DNA of 64,000 bases, taken from the NCBI RefSeq assembly GCF_000277125.1, contig NC_016946.1, positions 4,526,001 to 4,590,000 on the forward strand, in the 5' to 3' direction. A model generated the notes under the pieces. The model did no database searches and was not told the origin of the DNA. It worked only from the letters and a program-made list of their open reading frames with translations. The position numbers were made by a program, and so were the translations under genes. The stretch is from Mycobacterium intracellulare ATCC 13950. GTDB taxonomy: Bacteria > Actinomycetota > Actinomycetes > Mycobacteriales > Mycobacteriaceae. How positions within the stretch are numbered: position 1 is the stretch's first letter; each line of letters opens with the position of its first letter. Of this stretch, positions 46,099 to 58,029 are shown piece by piece.

Positions 46099-47138
46099 GC
46101 GTCGAGCACCTGGCGCACACGCTGCGCGCCCAGGGCAGGTTCTGCGCCTCGTCGGGCTCCGCGATGTACGGCGAGCTGTTCGAGCTGGTGGCCGCCGACG
46201 TCGAAGCCGGCGGCGTGTTCGCGGCCATCCTGTCCCGGCACCGCCACGCCCCCTCGCGCGACGCGGTGCCGCTTCGACTGCTCGGCGGGCTGCACCGGCT
46301 GGTGCTCGACGGCCGGGCGGCGCACCTGCGCCGCTGGTACCCCAGCACCGGCGGGAGCTGGAACGCCGGACCGGCCTGGCCTCAGATCCGCGACGCCGCG
46401 GCCGGCCACGCCGATGCGCTGCGCGCGGCGCTGGATCAACCCCCGCAGACCAACGAGGTGGGTCGATCGGCCGCACTGATCGGCGGCTTGCTGCACCTCA
46501 AACAATCCGGTTTGCCGATAAGGCTTTTCGAGATCGGGTCGAGCGCGGGGCTGAACCTGCGAGCCGACCACTACCTTTACCGGTTCGCCGGGAGCCAGTG
46601 GGGGCCGCCCGACTCGCCGGTGGCCATCGACGACGCGTGGCGCGGCGCGCTGCCGCCCGGGCGTGACGTGCGGATCGCCGAGCGGTGTGGCTACGACATC
46701 GCGCCGATCGACGTCGGCGACACCGACGGGGAGCTGACCGTGCTGAGCTACGTCTGGCCCGACCAGGCCGCGCGGCTGGCCCGGCTGCGCGGGGCCATCG
46801 AGGTGGCCCGCCGGGTCCCGGCCCGGCTCGAACGCCGGACGGCGGCCGGCGCGGTCGCCGGTCTGCGGGTGGCCGACGGCGCGCTCACCGTCCTCTGGCA
46901 TTCCATCACCTGGCAATACCTGTCGGCCGACGAGCGCGACGCCGTGCGCGCCCACGTGGACGCGCTGGCCGCACGGGCCGGCGCGCGCTCACCGTTCGCC
47001 CACCTCACGATGGAGCCGGCGAGCGATGGGCCCGGCGCCCCGATCAGGTTCGAGGTGTGCGCCCGCAGCTGGCCGGACGGCGAATCGCGCGTGCTGGGCG
47101 AATGCCACCCGCACGGCCCGCCGGTGCACTGGCGGTAA
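46095..47138 (+). CDS. DUF2332 domain protein (Rv0690c-like)
   Basis: This 347-residue protein starts at TTG 46,095, overlapping the mftR stop (TTGA), so the two are translationally coupled. It has a DUF2332 pattern: [20 protein letters not shown], then [20 protein letters not shown], whose Gly-rich motif resembles a methyltransferase SAM loop, and [16 protein letters not shown]. Its function is unknown. M. tuberculosis keeps the same neighbour beside mftR. Confidence 0.87.
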   Translation: MSVEHLAHTLRAQGRFCASSGSAMYGELFELVAADVEAGGVFAAILSRHRHAPSRDAVPLRLLGGLHRLVLDGRAAHLRRWYPSTGGSWNAGPAWPQIRDAAAGHADALRAALDQPPQTNEVGRSAALIGGLLHLKQSGLPIRLFEIGSSAGLNLRADHYLYRFAGSQWGPPDSPVAIDDAWRGALPPGRDVRIAERCGYDIAPIDVGDTDGELTVLSYVWPDQAARLARLRGAIEVARRVPARLERRTAAGAVAGLRVADGALTVLWHSITWQYLSADERDAVRAHVDALAARAGARSPFAHLTMEPASDGPGAPIRFEVCARSWPDGESRVLGECHPHGPPVHWR

Positions 47139-47147
47139 AACGCATGC

Positions 47148-47182
47148 GGCCGAATTGCCGGACTAGGCCCGGCAATTCGGCC
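47148..47182. terminator. Bidirectional hairpin between convergent genes
   Basis: A perfect 14-bp inverted repeat (GGCCGAATTGCCGG, loop ACTAGGC, then its complement) fills the 62-bp gap between the DUF2332 gene and the aldo/keto reductase. There is no T-tract on either side, as is usual for mycobacterial terminators. Confidence 0.8.
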
Positions 47183-47200
47183 ACATTGACGTTGCGTGTA

Positions 47201-48061
47201 CTAGGTCCCCATGAAGGTCATCGGATCGTGCAGCACCCGGGTGCCGTCGTGCAATCCGTTGATGGCCTCCATGTGCTCGGGCTCCAAAGTGAAGTCGAAC
47301 ACGTCGAGGTTCTGGGCCACGCGCTCGGGCTTGGACGACCGCGAGACGACCACGTTGTCCAACTGCAGGTTCCACCGGACCAGCACCTGCGCCGGCGTGC
47401 GGCCGTACTCGGCGGCGATCGCCGTCACGGTCGGGTCCTCGAGCATCTTGCCGACGCCCAGCGGGCTGTAGGACTGCGTGGTCACGTCGTGCTGGGCGTG
47501 CGCCTGGCGCAGCTCGGCCTGGTTGAGGCGCGGGTGCAGCTCGACCTGGTTCACCGCGGGCACCTCGTCGGTCTCCTCGATGACGTTCGCCAGCAGTTCC
47601 TCGGTGAAGTTGCAGACGCCGATCGAGCGGACGTGCCCCTCGTCGCGGGCGACCTTCATGCCCTCGAAGCTCTCCACGTACTTGCCCAGCTTCGGCGCCG
47701 GCCAGTGGATCAGGTAGAGGTCGAGGTAATCCAGCCCAAGACGGTCCAGGCTCTCCTTGCACGACTCCTGGGCACTCTGGAAGCCCTGCCTCGAGGTGCC
47801 CAGCTTGGTGGCGACGAACAACTCCTCACGCGGGATGCCCGACGCGGCGATCGCCCGCCCGACGGCTTCTTCGTTTCCGTACGAGGCAGCGGTGTCGATG
47901 AGGCGGCAGCCAGCCTCCAGGGCCGCGAGTACCGAGCTTTCCGTCTCCTCATCGGACAATTTGGCTACGCCCAAGCCGAGTACGGGCATCTTCGCCTCGT
48001 CGTTGAGAGCGACGGTCGGAATCACGCTGGAAGCGCTGTATATCTCATCAATCACTGTCAC
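47201..48061 (-). CDS. Aldo/keto reductase
   Basis: This 286-residue AKR has all four catalytic residues in context: Asp and Tyr in [18 protein letters not shown], Lys in FVATKLGTS and His in [14 protein letters not shown]-contact sequence [18 protein letters not shown] lies near the C-terminus. It resembles the mycobacterial Rv2971/MSMEG_2407 type, which reduces aldehydes such as methylglyoxal. It is not at this position in M. tuberculosis, so it is an insertion or translocation in this lineage. Confidence 0.9.
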   Translation of the reverse strand: MTVIDEIYSASSVIPTVALNDEAKMPVLGLGVAKLSDEETESSVLAALEAGCRLIDTAASYGNEEAVGRAIAASGIPREELFVATKLGTSRQGFQSAQESCKESLDRLGLDYLDLYLIHWPAPKLGKYVESFEGMKVARDEGHVRSIGVCNFTEELLANVIEETDEVPAVNQVELHPRLNQAELRQAHAQHDVTTQSYSPLGVGKMLEDPTVTAIAAEYGRTPAQVLVRWNLQLDNVVVSRSSKPERVAQNLDVFDFTLEPEHMEAINGLHDGTRVLHDPMTFMGT

Positions 48062-48284
48062 TTTTCAATCACCTGCCTGCCAGGTTGGGGTGTGGGGTTT
48101 CTTCGACGTAAACGATTCAGGGACAACACACCAGGCGGCTTATGCCAACCCCTTCTGGTGCGTATGGGCCCCATACATCGTTCGCTTGGTGACAATAACC
48201 GAGCCGGGCGGACGGCGCCCGGACCGAGGCGGTCGACGTCGCATTAGCAAAAAAACGCGAGCTCAGAAGTTACGTCTTTCCAGC

Positions 48285-48314
48285 ACAATAAGATTGGCGA
48301 TGGAATTTTGGCAA
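48285..48314 (-). promoter_or_regulatory. Candidate promoter of the aldo/keto reductase
   Basis: Reading leftward, TTGCCA (48314-48309), an 18-base spacer and TATTGT (48290-48285). It would give a leader of about 220 bases, long for this gene, so another promoter nearer 48,061 is possible. Confidence 0.35.
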
Positions 48315-48518
48315 TTTTGTGACACCGCAAACACGAGCGCCCGGTGCCCTCGACGAAGACAAACGAAACCTCAAACCGATGTGATGTGCAACACCATCGA
48401 ATTGCGTTGTGGCGCATCACCGATTTCAGCGTAATTCTCCCTGGGGCAGGCGCCTTACCGGCGAAAACACCGACAATGGTGCGTGTTTCACTCCCGGGGG
48501 AACGGACATAGCTGCGTC

Positions 48519-48565
48519 GTGATGCGAACGTGATATACCGTGATGCGACTGTGATGTGAAATCAC
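48519..48565. promoter_or_regulatory. Helically phased GTGAT array
   Basis: GTGAT begins at 48,519, 48,530, 48,540 and 48,551, and the inverse ATCAC at 48,561, so spacing is 11, 10, 11 and 10 bases. Two of the copies lie in a larger direct repeat CGTGATGCGA (48,518 and 48,539). The array ends 63 bases before the phosphatase ATG. It looks like a multimeric operator on one face of the helix. Confidence 0.55.
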
Positions 48566-48628
48566 CTGTCCCCTATCCTCGAGAGACGCGACCACGCGCT
48601 ACCCCTGGAAGCGAGGCAAGTCTGTCGC

Positions 48629-49456
48629 ATGAAGACAATGCAAGAGCTTTTCGAAATTGCCTGGCAAGCAACGCAAATCGGTGCCGCCACGCTCAAGAAA
48701 TCACAGCCGAGCTCGGTGCAGCACAAGGGAGACCGTGACCTGGTCACCGACATCGACCTCGCGATCCAGCGTGACATCGCCGACTACCTGGCCCAAACCA
48801 CACCCGAGATCCCACTGTTGGCCGAAGAGTCCGAGCAACAGCCGGACATCGAAACCTCCGAGTGGCTCTGGGTACTCGACCCCATCGACGGAACGTCGAA
48901 CTTCGTCCACGGGCTGCCGTTGTGCGCCGTATCACTGGCGCTGATGCGCACCGGGCGCACCGTGGTCGCGGTCACCCACGCTCCCCTGCTCGGCAAGACC
49001 TACCACGCCATCGAGGGCAAGGGCGCTTTCCTGGGCGGCCAGCGGATCAACGCCAGCGCCGCCGACAGCCTCAGCGGGGCCATCGTGTCGCTCGGCGACT
49101 ACGCCGTCGGCCACGACGCCGGCAGGCTGAACGAGCACCGGCTGGCGCTCACCGCCGAGCTGGTGCCGCGGGTCGAGCGCATCCGCATGATCGGGGCGGC
49201 GACCCTGGACCTCGCGTTCGTCGCCGAGGGCGCCCTGGACGCCTGCGTGATGATGTCCAACAAGCCCTGGGACACCGCGGCGGGGACCCTGATCGCCCGG
49301 GAAGCGGGGGCGCAGCTCACAGACGCCCAGGGCAATCCCCACACCCACAAGTCCGCGTCGACGGTCATCAGCGCGCCGGGCATCGCCGAGCAACTCGCGA
49401 CGGTGATCCGCAACACCGAGAACGTCGGCGACCGGTACGCGACCGCCGTCGGCTAG
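48629..49456 (+). CDS. Inositol monophosphatase family protein
   Basis: This 275-residue Mg-dependent phosphatase has LLAEESEQQP (metal Glu-Glu), WVLDPIDGTSNFVHG (metal Asp-x-Ile-Asp near residue 90) and the C-terminal NKPWDTAAGTLIAREAG. The substrate may be inositol phosphate, histidinol phosphate or PAP; the family signature alone cannot decide. ATG 48,629 is preceded by an AGGCAAG. It is extra relative to the M. tuberculosis order and follows the phased array. Confidence 0.88.
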   Translation: MKTMQELFEIAWQATQIGAATLKKSQPSSVQHKGDRDLVTDIDLAIQRDIADYLAQTTPEIPLLAEESEQQPDIETSEWLWVLDPIDGTSNFVHGLPLCAVSLALMRTGRTVVAVTHAPLLGKTYHAIEGKGAFLGGQRINASAADSLSGAIVSLGDYAVGHDAGRLNEHRLALTAELVPRVERIRMIGAATLDLAFVAEGALDACVMMSNKPWDTAAGTLIAREAGAQLTDAQGNPHTHKSASTVISAPGIAEQLATVIRNTENVGDRYATAVG

Positions 49457-49463
49457 CGAAGGC

Positions 49464-50651
49464 TCAGCCCAGCACTTCCGAAATAGGCACGGCCGCAGCG
49501 ATTTTGGCGCGCATCTTCATGACCTTGCCGGGCATCCCGCCGCCGACCACGCCTGCCAGGGCGCCGTCGCGTTCGTAGTAGGCCAGGAACTTGCGACCGT
49601 CGTCCTCGACGACGTGCACGATGTCGTCGGCCTCCGGCTCACCCAGGCACTGGATCTTGACGTCGTATTGGTCGCTCCAGAAGTAGGGAACCACCACCGC
49701 GGTGGGCACGTCCTGCCCCAGCATCGCGGGCACCACGGCGCGGGCCTGATCGGCGACATTGCTCCAATGTTCCACGCGCCCTTGGTGTCCCGTCGCGTCA
49801 CGCCACGACGCGACGTCCCCGAGCGCCCACACGTTCGGCGCGCTGGTGCGCCCGGCCTCGTCGCAGATGACGCCGTTGTCGACGTCAACTCCGCTGCCCT
49901 CGAGCCATTCGGTCGCCGGGCGCGACCCGATGCCGACCACCACCACGTCGGCCGCCAACTCGGTGCCGTCGCTCAACACCACCGCCTCGACGCGCGTGTC
50001 ACCGCGCACCTCCGCCACGCCGACCCCGAGCCGGACGTCGACGCCTTCGGCGCGGTGCAGCCGGGCCACCAGCTCACCGATCTGTTCGCCGAGCACCGCG
50101 GCCAGCGGAGTGGGCTGGGGCTCCACCAGCACCACGTCCACCCCCAGGCTGCGCAGGCTGGCCGCCACCTCGCAGCCGATGAAGCCGGCGCCGATGACGA
50201 CGGCGCGCTGCGCCGCGGACGCGTGCTCGCGCAGCGCCAGGGACTCGTCGAACGAGCGCAGCACCCGGATGCCCTCGAGGTCGGGGATCGACGGGATGCG
50301 TCGCGGTACCAGCCCGGTGGCGATGACGAGTTCGTCGTAGCGAAGCGTCGTCCCGTCGTCGAGCGTCACCGTCTGCGCCGCGGTGTCCAGGCTTGTCGCG
50401 GCCGATCCCAGCCGCAGGGTGATGTCGTTCTCGTCGTACCACTCGCGCGGTTTGAGCGCGGTGTCGTCGACCTCTTTGCGCAACACCTCTTTCGACAGCG
50501 GCGGGCGGTCATACGGCAGGTGGACCTCGTCGCTGACGAGCGTGATGGGCCCGGAATACGCCGATTTCCGCAGGTGCTCGGCGGTGCGGGCGGCGGCCAA
50601 TCCGCCGCCGACGATCACGATTCCGTTGGTGGCGCTCGCGTCAGTACTCAC
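49464..50651 (-). CDS. Ferredoxin reductase-like FAD/NAD(P)H oxidoreductase (Rv0688-like)
   Basis: This 395-residue pyridine-nucleotide reductase has FAD motif IVIVGGGLAAARTAEHLRK at the start, the NAD(P) motif VVIGAGFIGCEVAASLRSLG near residue 150, and NVWALGDVASW near residue 275. It probably reduces a ferredoxin serving a P450 or oxygenase, but no ferredoxin gene is nearby. It lies 25 bases after the SDR gene on the same strand, so they may form an operon. Confidence 0.9.
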   Translation of the reverse strand: MSTDASATNGIVIVGGGLAAARTAEHLRKSAYSGPITLVSDEVHLPYDRPPLSKEVLRKEVDDTALKPREWYDENDITLRLGSAATSLDTAAQTVTLDDGTTLRYDELVIATGLVPRRIPSIPDLEGIRVLRSFDESLALREHASAAQRAVVIGAGFIGCEVAASLRSLGVDVVLVEPQPTPLAAVLGEQIGELVARLHRAEGVDVRLGVGVAEVRGDTRVEAVVLSDGTELAADVVVVGIGSRPATEWLEGSGVDVDNGVICDEAGRTSAPNVWALGDVASWRDATGHQGRVEHWSNVADQARAVVPAMLGQDVPTAVVVPYFWSDQYDVKIQCLGEPEADDIVHVVEDDGRKFLAYYERDGALAGVVGGGMPGKVMKMRAKIAAAVPISEVLG

Positions 50652-50676
50652 GTGGAGTTCTTAGCACGGTGGCCGG

Positions 50677-51531
<855 letters not shown>

Positions 51532-51586
51532 CTAGCAGCGGAACTGAAACGTGTTCTAATTCGCCCGCAGGTGGGCGGACGAGCCC

Positions 51587-52435
51587 CTAGATTTCGGCGA
51601 TGATCGCAGCGCGGCGGCTGTTGTATTCCTGGTCGGTGAGCGCGCCGCTCGCGTGCAGATCGTTCAGCTCCTGCAGCCGCGCGGCGATCGACGGTTCGGG
51701 CGGCGTGACGACCGCCGACGGCGCCGCGCCCGCGGACGGCGGGGCACCCGGCGCCGGTTGGGCGGCCGATGACTGCTGCTCGACGGCCCGGCGCACCACC
51801 GCCTGGATCTGGCCGCGCAGCGCCGGGTTCGACCGGATGTCGACCATCCGGTTGAGGGGAACGTTGTTGGCCTTGAGGATCTGCAGGATCTCCATCAGCG
51901 GGCCCGCCTGCCCGCTCAGGTCGTAGGTCCGGTTGTCCTCGGCCACCGTGAACTGCGCGGGCACCAGGCCGTTGACCAAAGCGCTTCGCTCCCAGTCGAT
52001 CCGGTATTCGTTGGTGGTGGGGTTGACCAGGACCACCACCTTGCGGGCGTTGAGGTTGCCCAGCCGGGTGACGCTGGCGATCACGCGGTCTTCGCTGTCG
52101 AACGGCAGCAGCCCGGGCCCCGCGATGTGCAGGTGCACCTTGACGACCTGCTGGTTGTTGACCCACGTGCCCGTTTCGGTGATGCCGGTGATCTGCGCGA
52201 GCGCCAGCACGCCGCTCTGCTCGAGGGCGGCCACCTTCGCCGACGTCTTGGCGCCGTAGTTGGCCAGCGCGAGCGCGATCAGCACGTCGGCCGCGGTGAT
52301 CAGCAGGCCGACGTAGAACATCCACTGCAGCAGGCTGTCGAGCCCCATGACGAAATACACGACCAGGAAAATCGGCCCCACGAGGCCTCCGCACAGCAAA
52401 ACGATCAACTGTGCCTTCAGGTAGCGCGCTAACAC
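51587..52435 (-). CDS. Membrane protein with C-terminal SHOCT domain (Rv0686-like)
   Basis: This 282-residue protein has two membrane segments in the first 70 residues (LIVLLCGGLVGPIFLVVYFV and WMFYVGLLITAADVLIALAL). A soluble beta-rich domain follows, then a Pro/Ala linker, and a C-terminal SHOCT motif (ARLQELNDLHASGALTDQEY). Its role is unknown. It keeps the position of Rv0686 near tuf. Confidence 0.85.
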   Translation of the reverse strand: MLARYLKAQLIVLLCGGLVGPIFLVVYFVMGLDSLLQWMFYVGLLITAADVLIALALANYGAKTSAKVAALEQSGVLALAQITGITETGTWVNNQQVVKVHLHIAGPGLLPFDSEDRVIASVTRLGNLNARKVVVLVNPTTNEYRIDWERSALVNGLVPAQFTVAEDNRTYDLSGQAGPLMEILQILKANNVPLNRMVDIRSNPALRGQIQAVVRRAVEQQSSAAQPAPGAPPSAGAAPSAVVTPPEPSIAARLQELNDLHASGALTDQEYNSRRAAIIAEI

Positions 52436-52527
52436 TTGCCCCTCCTTGGCTTGCTGGGGATTTGTGTCAGATTAGCGCTCGGGGGCTCGCCGCGAACGCG
52501 ATACGCGCAAACCGGGTTCGGCCGCGA

Positions 52528-53268
52528 TCAGGCCAGCGATTCGGGCGGGACGATCGGCACCCGGCGCACCGGGGGCGCCGCGGGCTGCGTCCCCGCCGGC
52601 GAGTGCGGGGCGGTGCGCGGCGATACCGGCAGCGTCGTGGCCGGGGAGGCCTGCGGCGCCACCTGTGCCGGCGGCGCGGCGGACGTGCCGGCCGGTGCCG
52701 ACGCCGCGGGCGTGACGGTGCTCGCGGGCCCGGCCGGTGCGTAGGCCGGCGTCGCCACCCGCGCCGGTCCGGCGGGTGCGGTGGCCGAGGCCAGCGTCGC
52801 CGACCCCACCGGCGCCGCCGCGACCGGCGTGCCGGCCGGTGCGGGCACCGCGGCCGCCGGGGCCACCGCCGCCGCCAGGGGCCCCGCGGGCGCGGTCGGC
52901 GCGGAGGCGCTCATGGCGCCGGCCGTCATCGTCGGTACCTGCGCGGCCATCGATGCGGGCGCGGCCGCGGTCTGCAGCGGCGTCGCGTTGGCCGCCTCGG
53001 CGGCGGCATACTGCATCGCACCGCCGTTCATCAGCTGGACGAACTGGCTGTGGAAGGCGGCCGCCTGGGCGCTGAGTGCCTGATAGACCTGGGAGTGGGC
53101 GTCGAACAGGGCGGCGATGCTCGCCGACACCTCGTCGGCGCCGGGGGCGAGCACCGCCGACGTCGGCCCCATCGCCGCCGTGTTGGCGGAGGTGATCGTC
53201 GTCCCGATCCTGGCCAGGTCCGTCGCGGCAGCCGCAACGAATTCGGGAGTCGTTTGAACGAACGACAT
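52528..53268 (-). CDS. PE-family protein with Ala/Pro-rich C-terminus
   Basis: This 246-residue protein has a typical PE domain: [20 protein letters not shown] with the Pro-Glu pair at residues 8-9, a helical hairpin to residue about 95, and a type VII secretion motif Y87-A-A-A-E91. The C-terminal 150 residues are Ala/Pro/Thr-rich and low complexity. No PPE partner or ESX genes are in the window, unlike most PE genes. It lies between the SHOCT gene and tuf, where I recall no PE gene in M. tuberculosis. Confidence 0.85.
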   Translation of the reverse strand: MSFVQTTPEFVAAAATDLARIGTTITSANTAAMGPTSAVLAPGADEVSASIAALFDAHSQVYQALSAQAAAFHSQFVQLMNGGAMQYAAAEAANATPLQTAAAPASMAAQVPTMTAGAMSASAPTAPAGPLAAAVAPAAAVPAPAGTPVAAAPVGSATLASATAPAGPARVATPAYAPAGPASTVTPAASAPAGTSAAPPAQVAPQASPATTLPVSPRTAPHSPAGTQPAAPPVRRVPIVPPESLA

Positions 53269-53384
53269 CGGCACCTCCCCGCCACGCCTCACGGTCACCG
53301 AGAACTATGCCGAAATCCTAGTGCAGGGCGCTCTGCGGCCGCATCATTTCCGCGCCGGTCCGGCGAGGCGATGCGCACAGCAGA

Positions 53385-53421
53385 CGAAGCCCGGATTGCC
53401 GTGTGGGCAATCCGGGCTTCG
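53385..53421 (-). terminator. Terminator of the str operon after tuf
   Basis: A 16-bp perfect stem (CGAAGCCCGGATTGCC, loop GTGTG, then its complement) lies 19 bases after the tuf stop. It separates tuf from the PE gene. There is no long T-run. Confidence 0.85.
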
Positions 53422-53439
53422 ACCTGACTCAGTAGCGAA

Positions 53440-54630
<1,191 letters not shown>

Positions 54631-54740
54631 TTCTGTGTCCTCCTGGACTAGTTGGTGCTTGTTAAAGCAGTGTTGGTGTTTTCAGTTGTGCCGCGCCCAA
54701 GGCATTCCAATGACCCGGCAAGATTACTCCGAGCGAATGT

Positions 54741-56846
54741 TTACTGGCCCGTCGCCTTCGCGATGATCTCCTTTGACACGTTCGCCGGCACTTCGGCGTA
54801 CGAGTCGAAGACCATGGAGTAGTTCGCCCGGCCTTGGGTCTTGGACCGCAGGTCGCCGACGTAGCCGAACATCTCCGACAGCGGCACATGCGCTTTCACG
54901 ACGCGCGCACCGCTCCGCTCCTCCATGGCCTGGATCTGGCCACGGCGGGAGTTCAGGTCGCCGATCACATCGCCCATGTAGTCCTCGGGCGTGGTGACCT
55001 CGACGGCCATGATCGGTTCCAGGATGACTGGCTGCGCTTGCGCCGCAGCCTTTTTCAGCACCTGCGAACCGGCGATCTTGAAGGCCATCTCCGACGAGTC
55101 GACCTCGTGGAACGCCCCGTCGAGCAGGGTGACCTTCATGTTCACCAGCGGGTAACCGGCCAGGACACCGTACTGCATGGCGTCCTGCGCGCCCGCGTCC
55201 ACCGACGGGATGTACTCACGCGGGATGCGCCCACCGGTGACCTTGTTCTCGAACTCGTAGGTCGCGCCGTCCTCGCCGGTGAACGGCTCGAGGTTGATGA
55301 TGACCTTCGCGAACTGGCCGGAGCCGCCCGTCTGCTTCTTGTGGGTGAACTCGACGTTCTCCACCTTGCGGCGGATGGTCTCCTTGTAGGCCACCTGCGG
55401 CTTGCCGACGTTGGCCTCGACCTTGAACTCGCGGCGCATCCGGTCCACCAGGATGTCCAGGTGCAGCTCGCCCATCCCGCCGATCACGGTCTGGCCGGTC
55501 TCGTGGTCCAGGTGCACCTTGAAGGTCGGGTCCTCCTCGGCGAGCTTCTGGATCGACAGCGACAGCTTCTCCTGGTCGCTCTTGGTCTTGGGCTCGATGG
55601 CCACCTCGATGACCGGGTCGGGGAAGGTCATCGACTCGAGCACGACCTGCTGGTTCGGGTCGCTCAGGGTGTCACCGGTGGTGGTGTCCTTGAGCCCGAT
55701 CACCGCGTAGATGTGACCCGCCGAGGCGGTCTCCACCGGGTTCTCCTTGTTGGAGTGCATCTGGAACAGCTTGCCCAGCCGCTCCTTCTTGCCCTTGGTG
55801 GCGTTGATGACCTGGCTGCCGGAGTCGACCTTGCCGGAGTACACCCGGACGTAGGTCAGCTTGCCGAAGAACGGGTGCGTGGCGACCTTGAACGCGAGCG
55901 CGGAGAACGGCTCGTCGGTCGACGGCTTGCGGGTGACCTCTTCGTCCTCCTTGCCCGGCGCGTGGCCGACGGCCGGCGGCACGTCCAGCGGCGAGGGCAG
56001 GTAGTCGATCACGGCGTCCAGCATCGGCTGCACGCCCTTGTTCTTGAACGCGCTGCCGCACAGCACCAGGTAGGCCTCGGAGCTGATGGTGAGCTTGCGC
56101 AGCGCACCCTTGATCTCGTCGACCGACAGTTCCTCGCCGCCCAGGTACTTCTCCAGCAGCGCCTCGTCGGTCTCGGCGACCGCCTCGAGCAGCTTGGTGC
56201 GGTACTCCTCGGCCTTCTCGGCCAGCTCGGCCGGGATGTCGATGGTGTCGTAGGTCTCGCCCAGCTTGGTCTCGCCGCGCCACACCTTGGCGTTCATCTC
56301 GACCAGGTCGACGATGCCCTCGAAGTCACCCTCGGAGCCGACGGGCAGCTGGATCGGGATGACGTTGGCGCCGAGGCGCTCCTCCATGGTGCGCACGGAG
56401 AAGTAGAAGTCGGCCCCGATCTTGTCCATCTTGTTGACGAAGCAGATGCGCGGGACGTCGTACTTGTCGGCCTGCCGCCAGACCTGCTCGGACTGCGGCT
56501 CCACGCCCTCCTTGCCGTCGAAGACGGCGACGGCGCCATCGAGGACACGCAGCGAGCGCTCGACTTCCACGGTGAAGTCGACGTGCCCGGGGGTGTCGAT
56601 GATGTTGATCTGGTTGTCTTTCCAGAAGCAGGTGGTGGCCGCGGAGGTGATGGTGATCCCCCGCTCCTGCTCCTGCTCCATCCAGTCCATGGTGGCGGCG
56701 CCGTCGTGCACCTCACCGATCTTGTAGCTGATACCGGTGTAGTAGAGGATGCGCTCGGTCGTCGTCGTCTTGCCGGCGTCGATGTGCGCCATGATGCCGA
56801 TGTTGCGGACCTTGGTCAGGTCGGTCAGCACGTCCTTCTGTGCCAC
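54741..56846 (-). CDS. fusA: Elongation factor G
   Basis: This 701-residue translocase has G-domain motifs [34 protein letters not shown] and [10 protein letters not shown], then the EF-G-specific domains II-V (domain IV around [20 protein letters not shown]). The start is GTG 56,846 with GGGAAG 8 bases ahead. It lies 81 bases after rpsG, in str order. Confidence 0.98.
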   Translation of the reverse strand: MAQKDVLTDLTKVRNIGIMAHIDAGKTTTTERILYYTGISYKIGEVHDGAATMDWMEQEQERGITITSAATTCFWKDNQINIIDTPGHVDFTVEVERSLRVLDGAVAVFDGKEGVEPQSEQVWRQADKYDVPRICFVNKMDKIGADFYFSVRTMEERLGANVIPIQLPVGSEGDFEGIVDLVEMNAKVWRGETKLGETYDTIDIPAELAEKAEEYRTKLLEAVAETDEALLEKYLGGEELSVDEIKGALRKLTISSEAYLVLCGSAFKNKGVQPMLDAVIDYLPSPLDVPPAVGHAPGKEDEEVTRKPSTDEPFSALAFKVATHPFFGKLTYVRVYSGKVDSGSQVINATKGKKERLGKLFQMHSNKENPVETASAGHIYAVIGLKDTTTGDTLSDPNQQVVLESMTFPDPVIEVAIEPKTKSDQEKLSLSIQKLAEEDPTFKVHLDHETGQTVIGGMGELHLDILVDRMRREFKVEANVGKPQVAYKETIRRKVENVEFTHKKQTGGSGQFAKVIINLEPFTGEDGATYEFENKVTGGRIPREYIPSVDAGAQDAMQYGVLAGYPLVNMKVTLLDGAFHEVDSSEMAFKIAGSQVLKKAAAQAQPVILEPIMAVEVTTPEDYMGDVIGDLNSRRGQIQAMEERSGARVVKAHVPLSEMFGYVGDLRSKTQGRANYSMVFDSYAEVPANVSKEIIAKATGQ

Positions 56847-56927
56847 AGAAGTCTTCCCACTCTTTCGATTGCTTAATTGCTGTCTGTCGCGGTCAGGCCA
56901 GCGCCCCGGCGCGCGGGCCGCAAAGAC

Positions 56928-57398
56928 CTACCAGCGGTAGTGCGCGAAGGCGCGGTTGGCCTCGGCCATCTTGTGGGTGTCCTCGCGTCGCTTGACGGCG
57001 GCACCCAGGCCGTTGCTGGCATCCAGGATCTCGTTTGCCAGGCGCTCGACCATGGTCTTCTCCCGGCGTTGCCGCGAGAAGCTGACCAGCCAGCGCAGTG
57101 CCAGCGTGGTGGACCGATCCGGACGCACCTCGACCGGCACCTGATAGGTGGCACCACCGACGCGGCGGCTGCGCACCTCCAGGGCGGGCTTGACGTTGTC
57201 GAGAGCACGCTTGAGCGTGATCACGGGATCGGTGCCCGTCTTGTCCCGGGCTTGTTCGAGCGCACCATAAACAATGCGCTCGGCGAGCGATTTCTTCCCC
57301 TGCAGCAGGACTTTGTTCACCAGCTGGGTGACCAGCTGCGACCCGTAGACCGGGTCGTTGACCAACGGGCGCTTCGGCGCGGGCCCCTTGCGCGGCAT
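56928..57398 (-). CDS. rpsG: 30S ribosomal protein S7
   Basis: This 156-residue S7 begins [20 protein letters not shown] and has the signature [20 protein letters not shown]. It ends [12 protein letters not shown]. Its start base is shared with the rpsL stop, so the two are coupled. Confidence 0.98.
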   Translation of the reverse strand: MPRKGPAPKRPLVNDPVYGSQLVTQLVNKVLLQGKKSLAERIVYGALEQARDKTGTDPVITLKRALDNVKPALEVRSRRVGGATYQVPVEVRPDRSTTLALRWLVSFSRQRREKTMVERLANEILDASNGLGAAVKRREDTHKMAEANRAFAHYRW

Positions 57399-57772
57399 CA
57401 GCTCTTCTCCTTCTTGGCGCCGTAACGGCTGCGAGCCTGCTTGCGGTTCTTGACGCCCTGGGTGTCGAGCGAACCGCGGATGATCTTGTACCGGACACCG
57501 GGCAGGTCCTTCACCCGGCCACCACGCACCAGCACCATCGAGTGCTCCTGCAGGTTGTGTCCCTCGCCGGGGATGTAGGCCGTCACCTCAACCTGGCTCG
57601 TCAGCTTCACGCGGGCGACCTTCCGAAGAGCGGAGTTCGGCTTCTTCGGGGTGGTGGTGTACACGCGGGTGCATACGCCACGGCGCTGCGGGCTGCCCTT
57701 GAGGGCCGCGGTCTTGACCTTGGCGACCTTGTCCCGGCGACCCTTGCGGACCAGCTGCTGAATGGTTGGCAT
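57398..57772 (-). CDS. rpsL: 30S ribosomal protein S12
   Basis: This 124-residue S12 begins [20 protein letters not shown]. Lys43 ([12 protein letters not shown]) and Lys88 ([13 protein letters not shown]) are both wild type, so the sequence predicts streptomycin sensitivity at these sites. It is the first gene of the str operon. Confidence 0.98.
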
Positions 57773-57886
57773 CTACCGGCTTTCTCTGTTCGTGTTCGGC
57801 ATATTTCTGGCGTCTTCAAGTCTGTGTACTGCAGTTATGACCGTCCGCTTCACCCCGCGGCCGGGTGTGTCGCATGCGCTGCGCAC

Positions 57887-57960
57887 CGGACGTAAGTCCG
57901 ATGCATGGTGGACACGCGAATTCGCCCGGCATTCACTTCCTTACGGTTAGGCGCCGTAAG
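57887..57960 (-). promoter_or_regulatory. Structured str-operon leader (two hairpins)
   Basis: The leader contains a 7-bp perfect stem CTTACGG-TTAGGCG-CCGTAAG (57,940-57,960) and a smaller CGGAC-GTAA-GTCCG (57,887-57,900). They lie between the promoter and rpsL. They may be attenuator or stability elements; nothing resembles a known riboswitch. Confidence 0.45.
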
Positions 57961-57979
57961 CCGCCAGGCACGAGGAACC

Positions 57980-58009
57980 ACAATACCCGCCGCCGGTCTC
58001 GCAGGTCAA
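57980..58009 (-). promoter_or_regulatory. Sigma-A promoter of the str operon
   Basis: Reading leftward, TTGACC (58009-58004), an 18-base spacer and TATTGT (57985-57980). Both hexamers are near consensus, and the leader to rpsL would be about 200 bases. Confidence 0.65.
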
Positions 58010-58029
58010 AGCGGCGATCGCAAGGGGGC

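Larger units (their letters stand above)
48062..48628. other. 567-bp lower-GC divergent intergenic region
   Basis: No supported gene lies here. The stretch is clearly AT-richer than its surroundings. It contains a leftward promoter candidate for the reductase (48,285-48,314), and at 48,518-48,565 an array of GTGAT half-sites ahead of the phosphatase gene. Translated frames show no family features. A poly-A run at 48,249-48,255 is unusual for the genome. Confidence 0.6.

Noticed and set aside
48551..48565. Classical CRP site TGTGA-N6-TCACA
   Set aside because: The half-sites are separated by 7 rather than 6 bases, and the repeated GTGAT pattern is mainly direct, not inverted.
54834..56876. 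680-codon rightward open frame antisense to fusA
   Set aside because: Its composition is Arg/Leu/Val-rich without family motifs; it follows from high GC in the third codon position of fusA.
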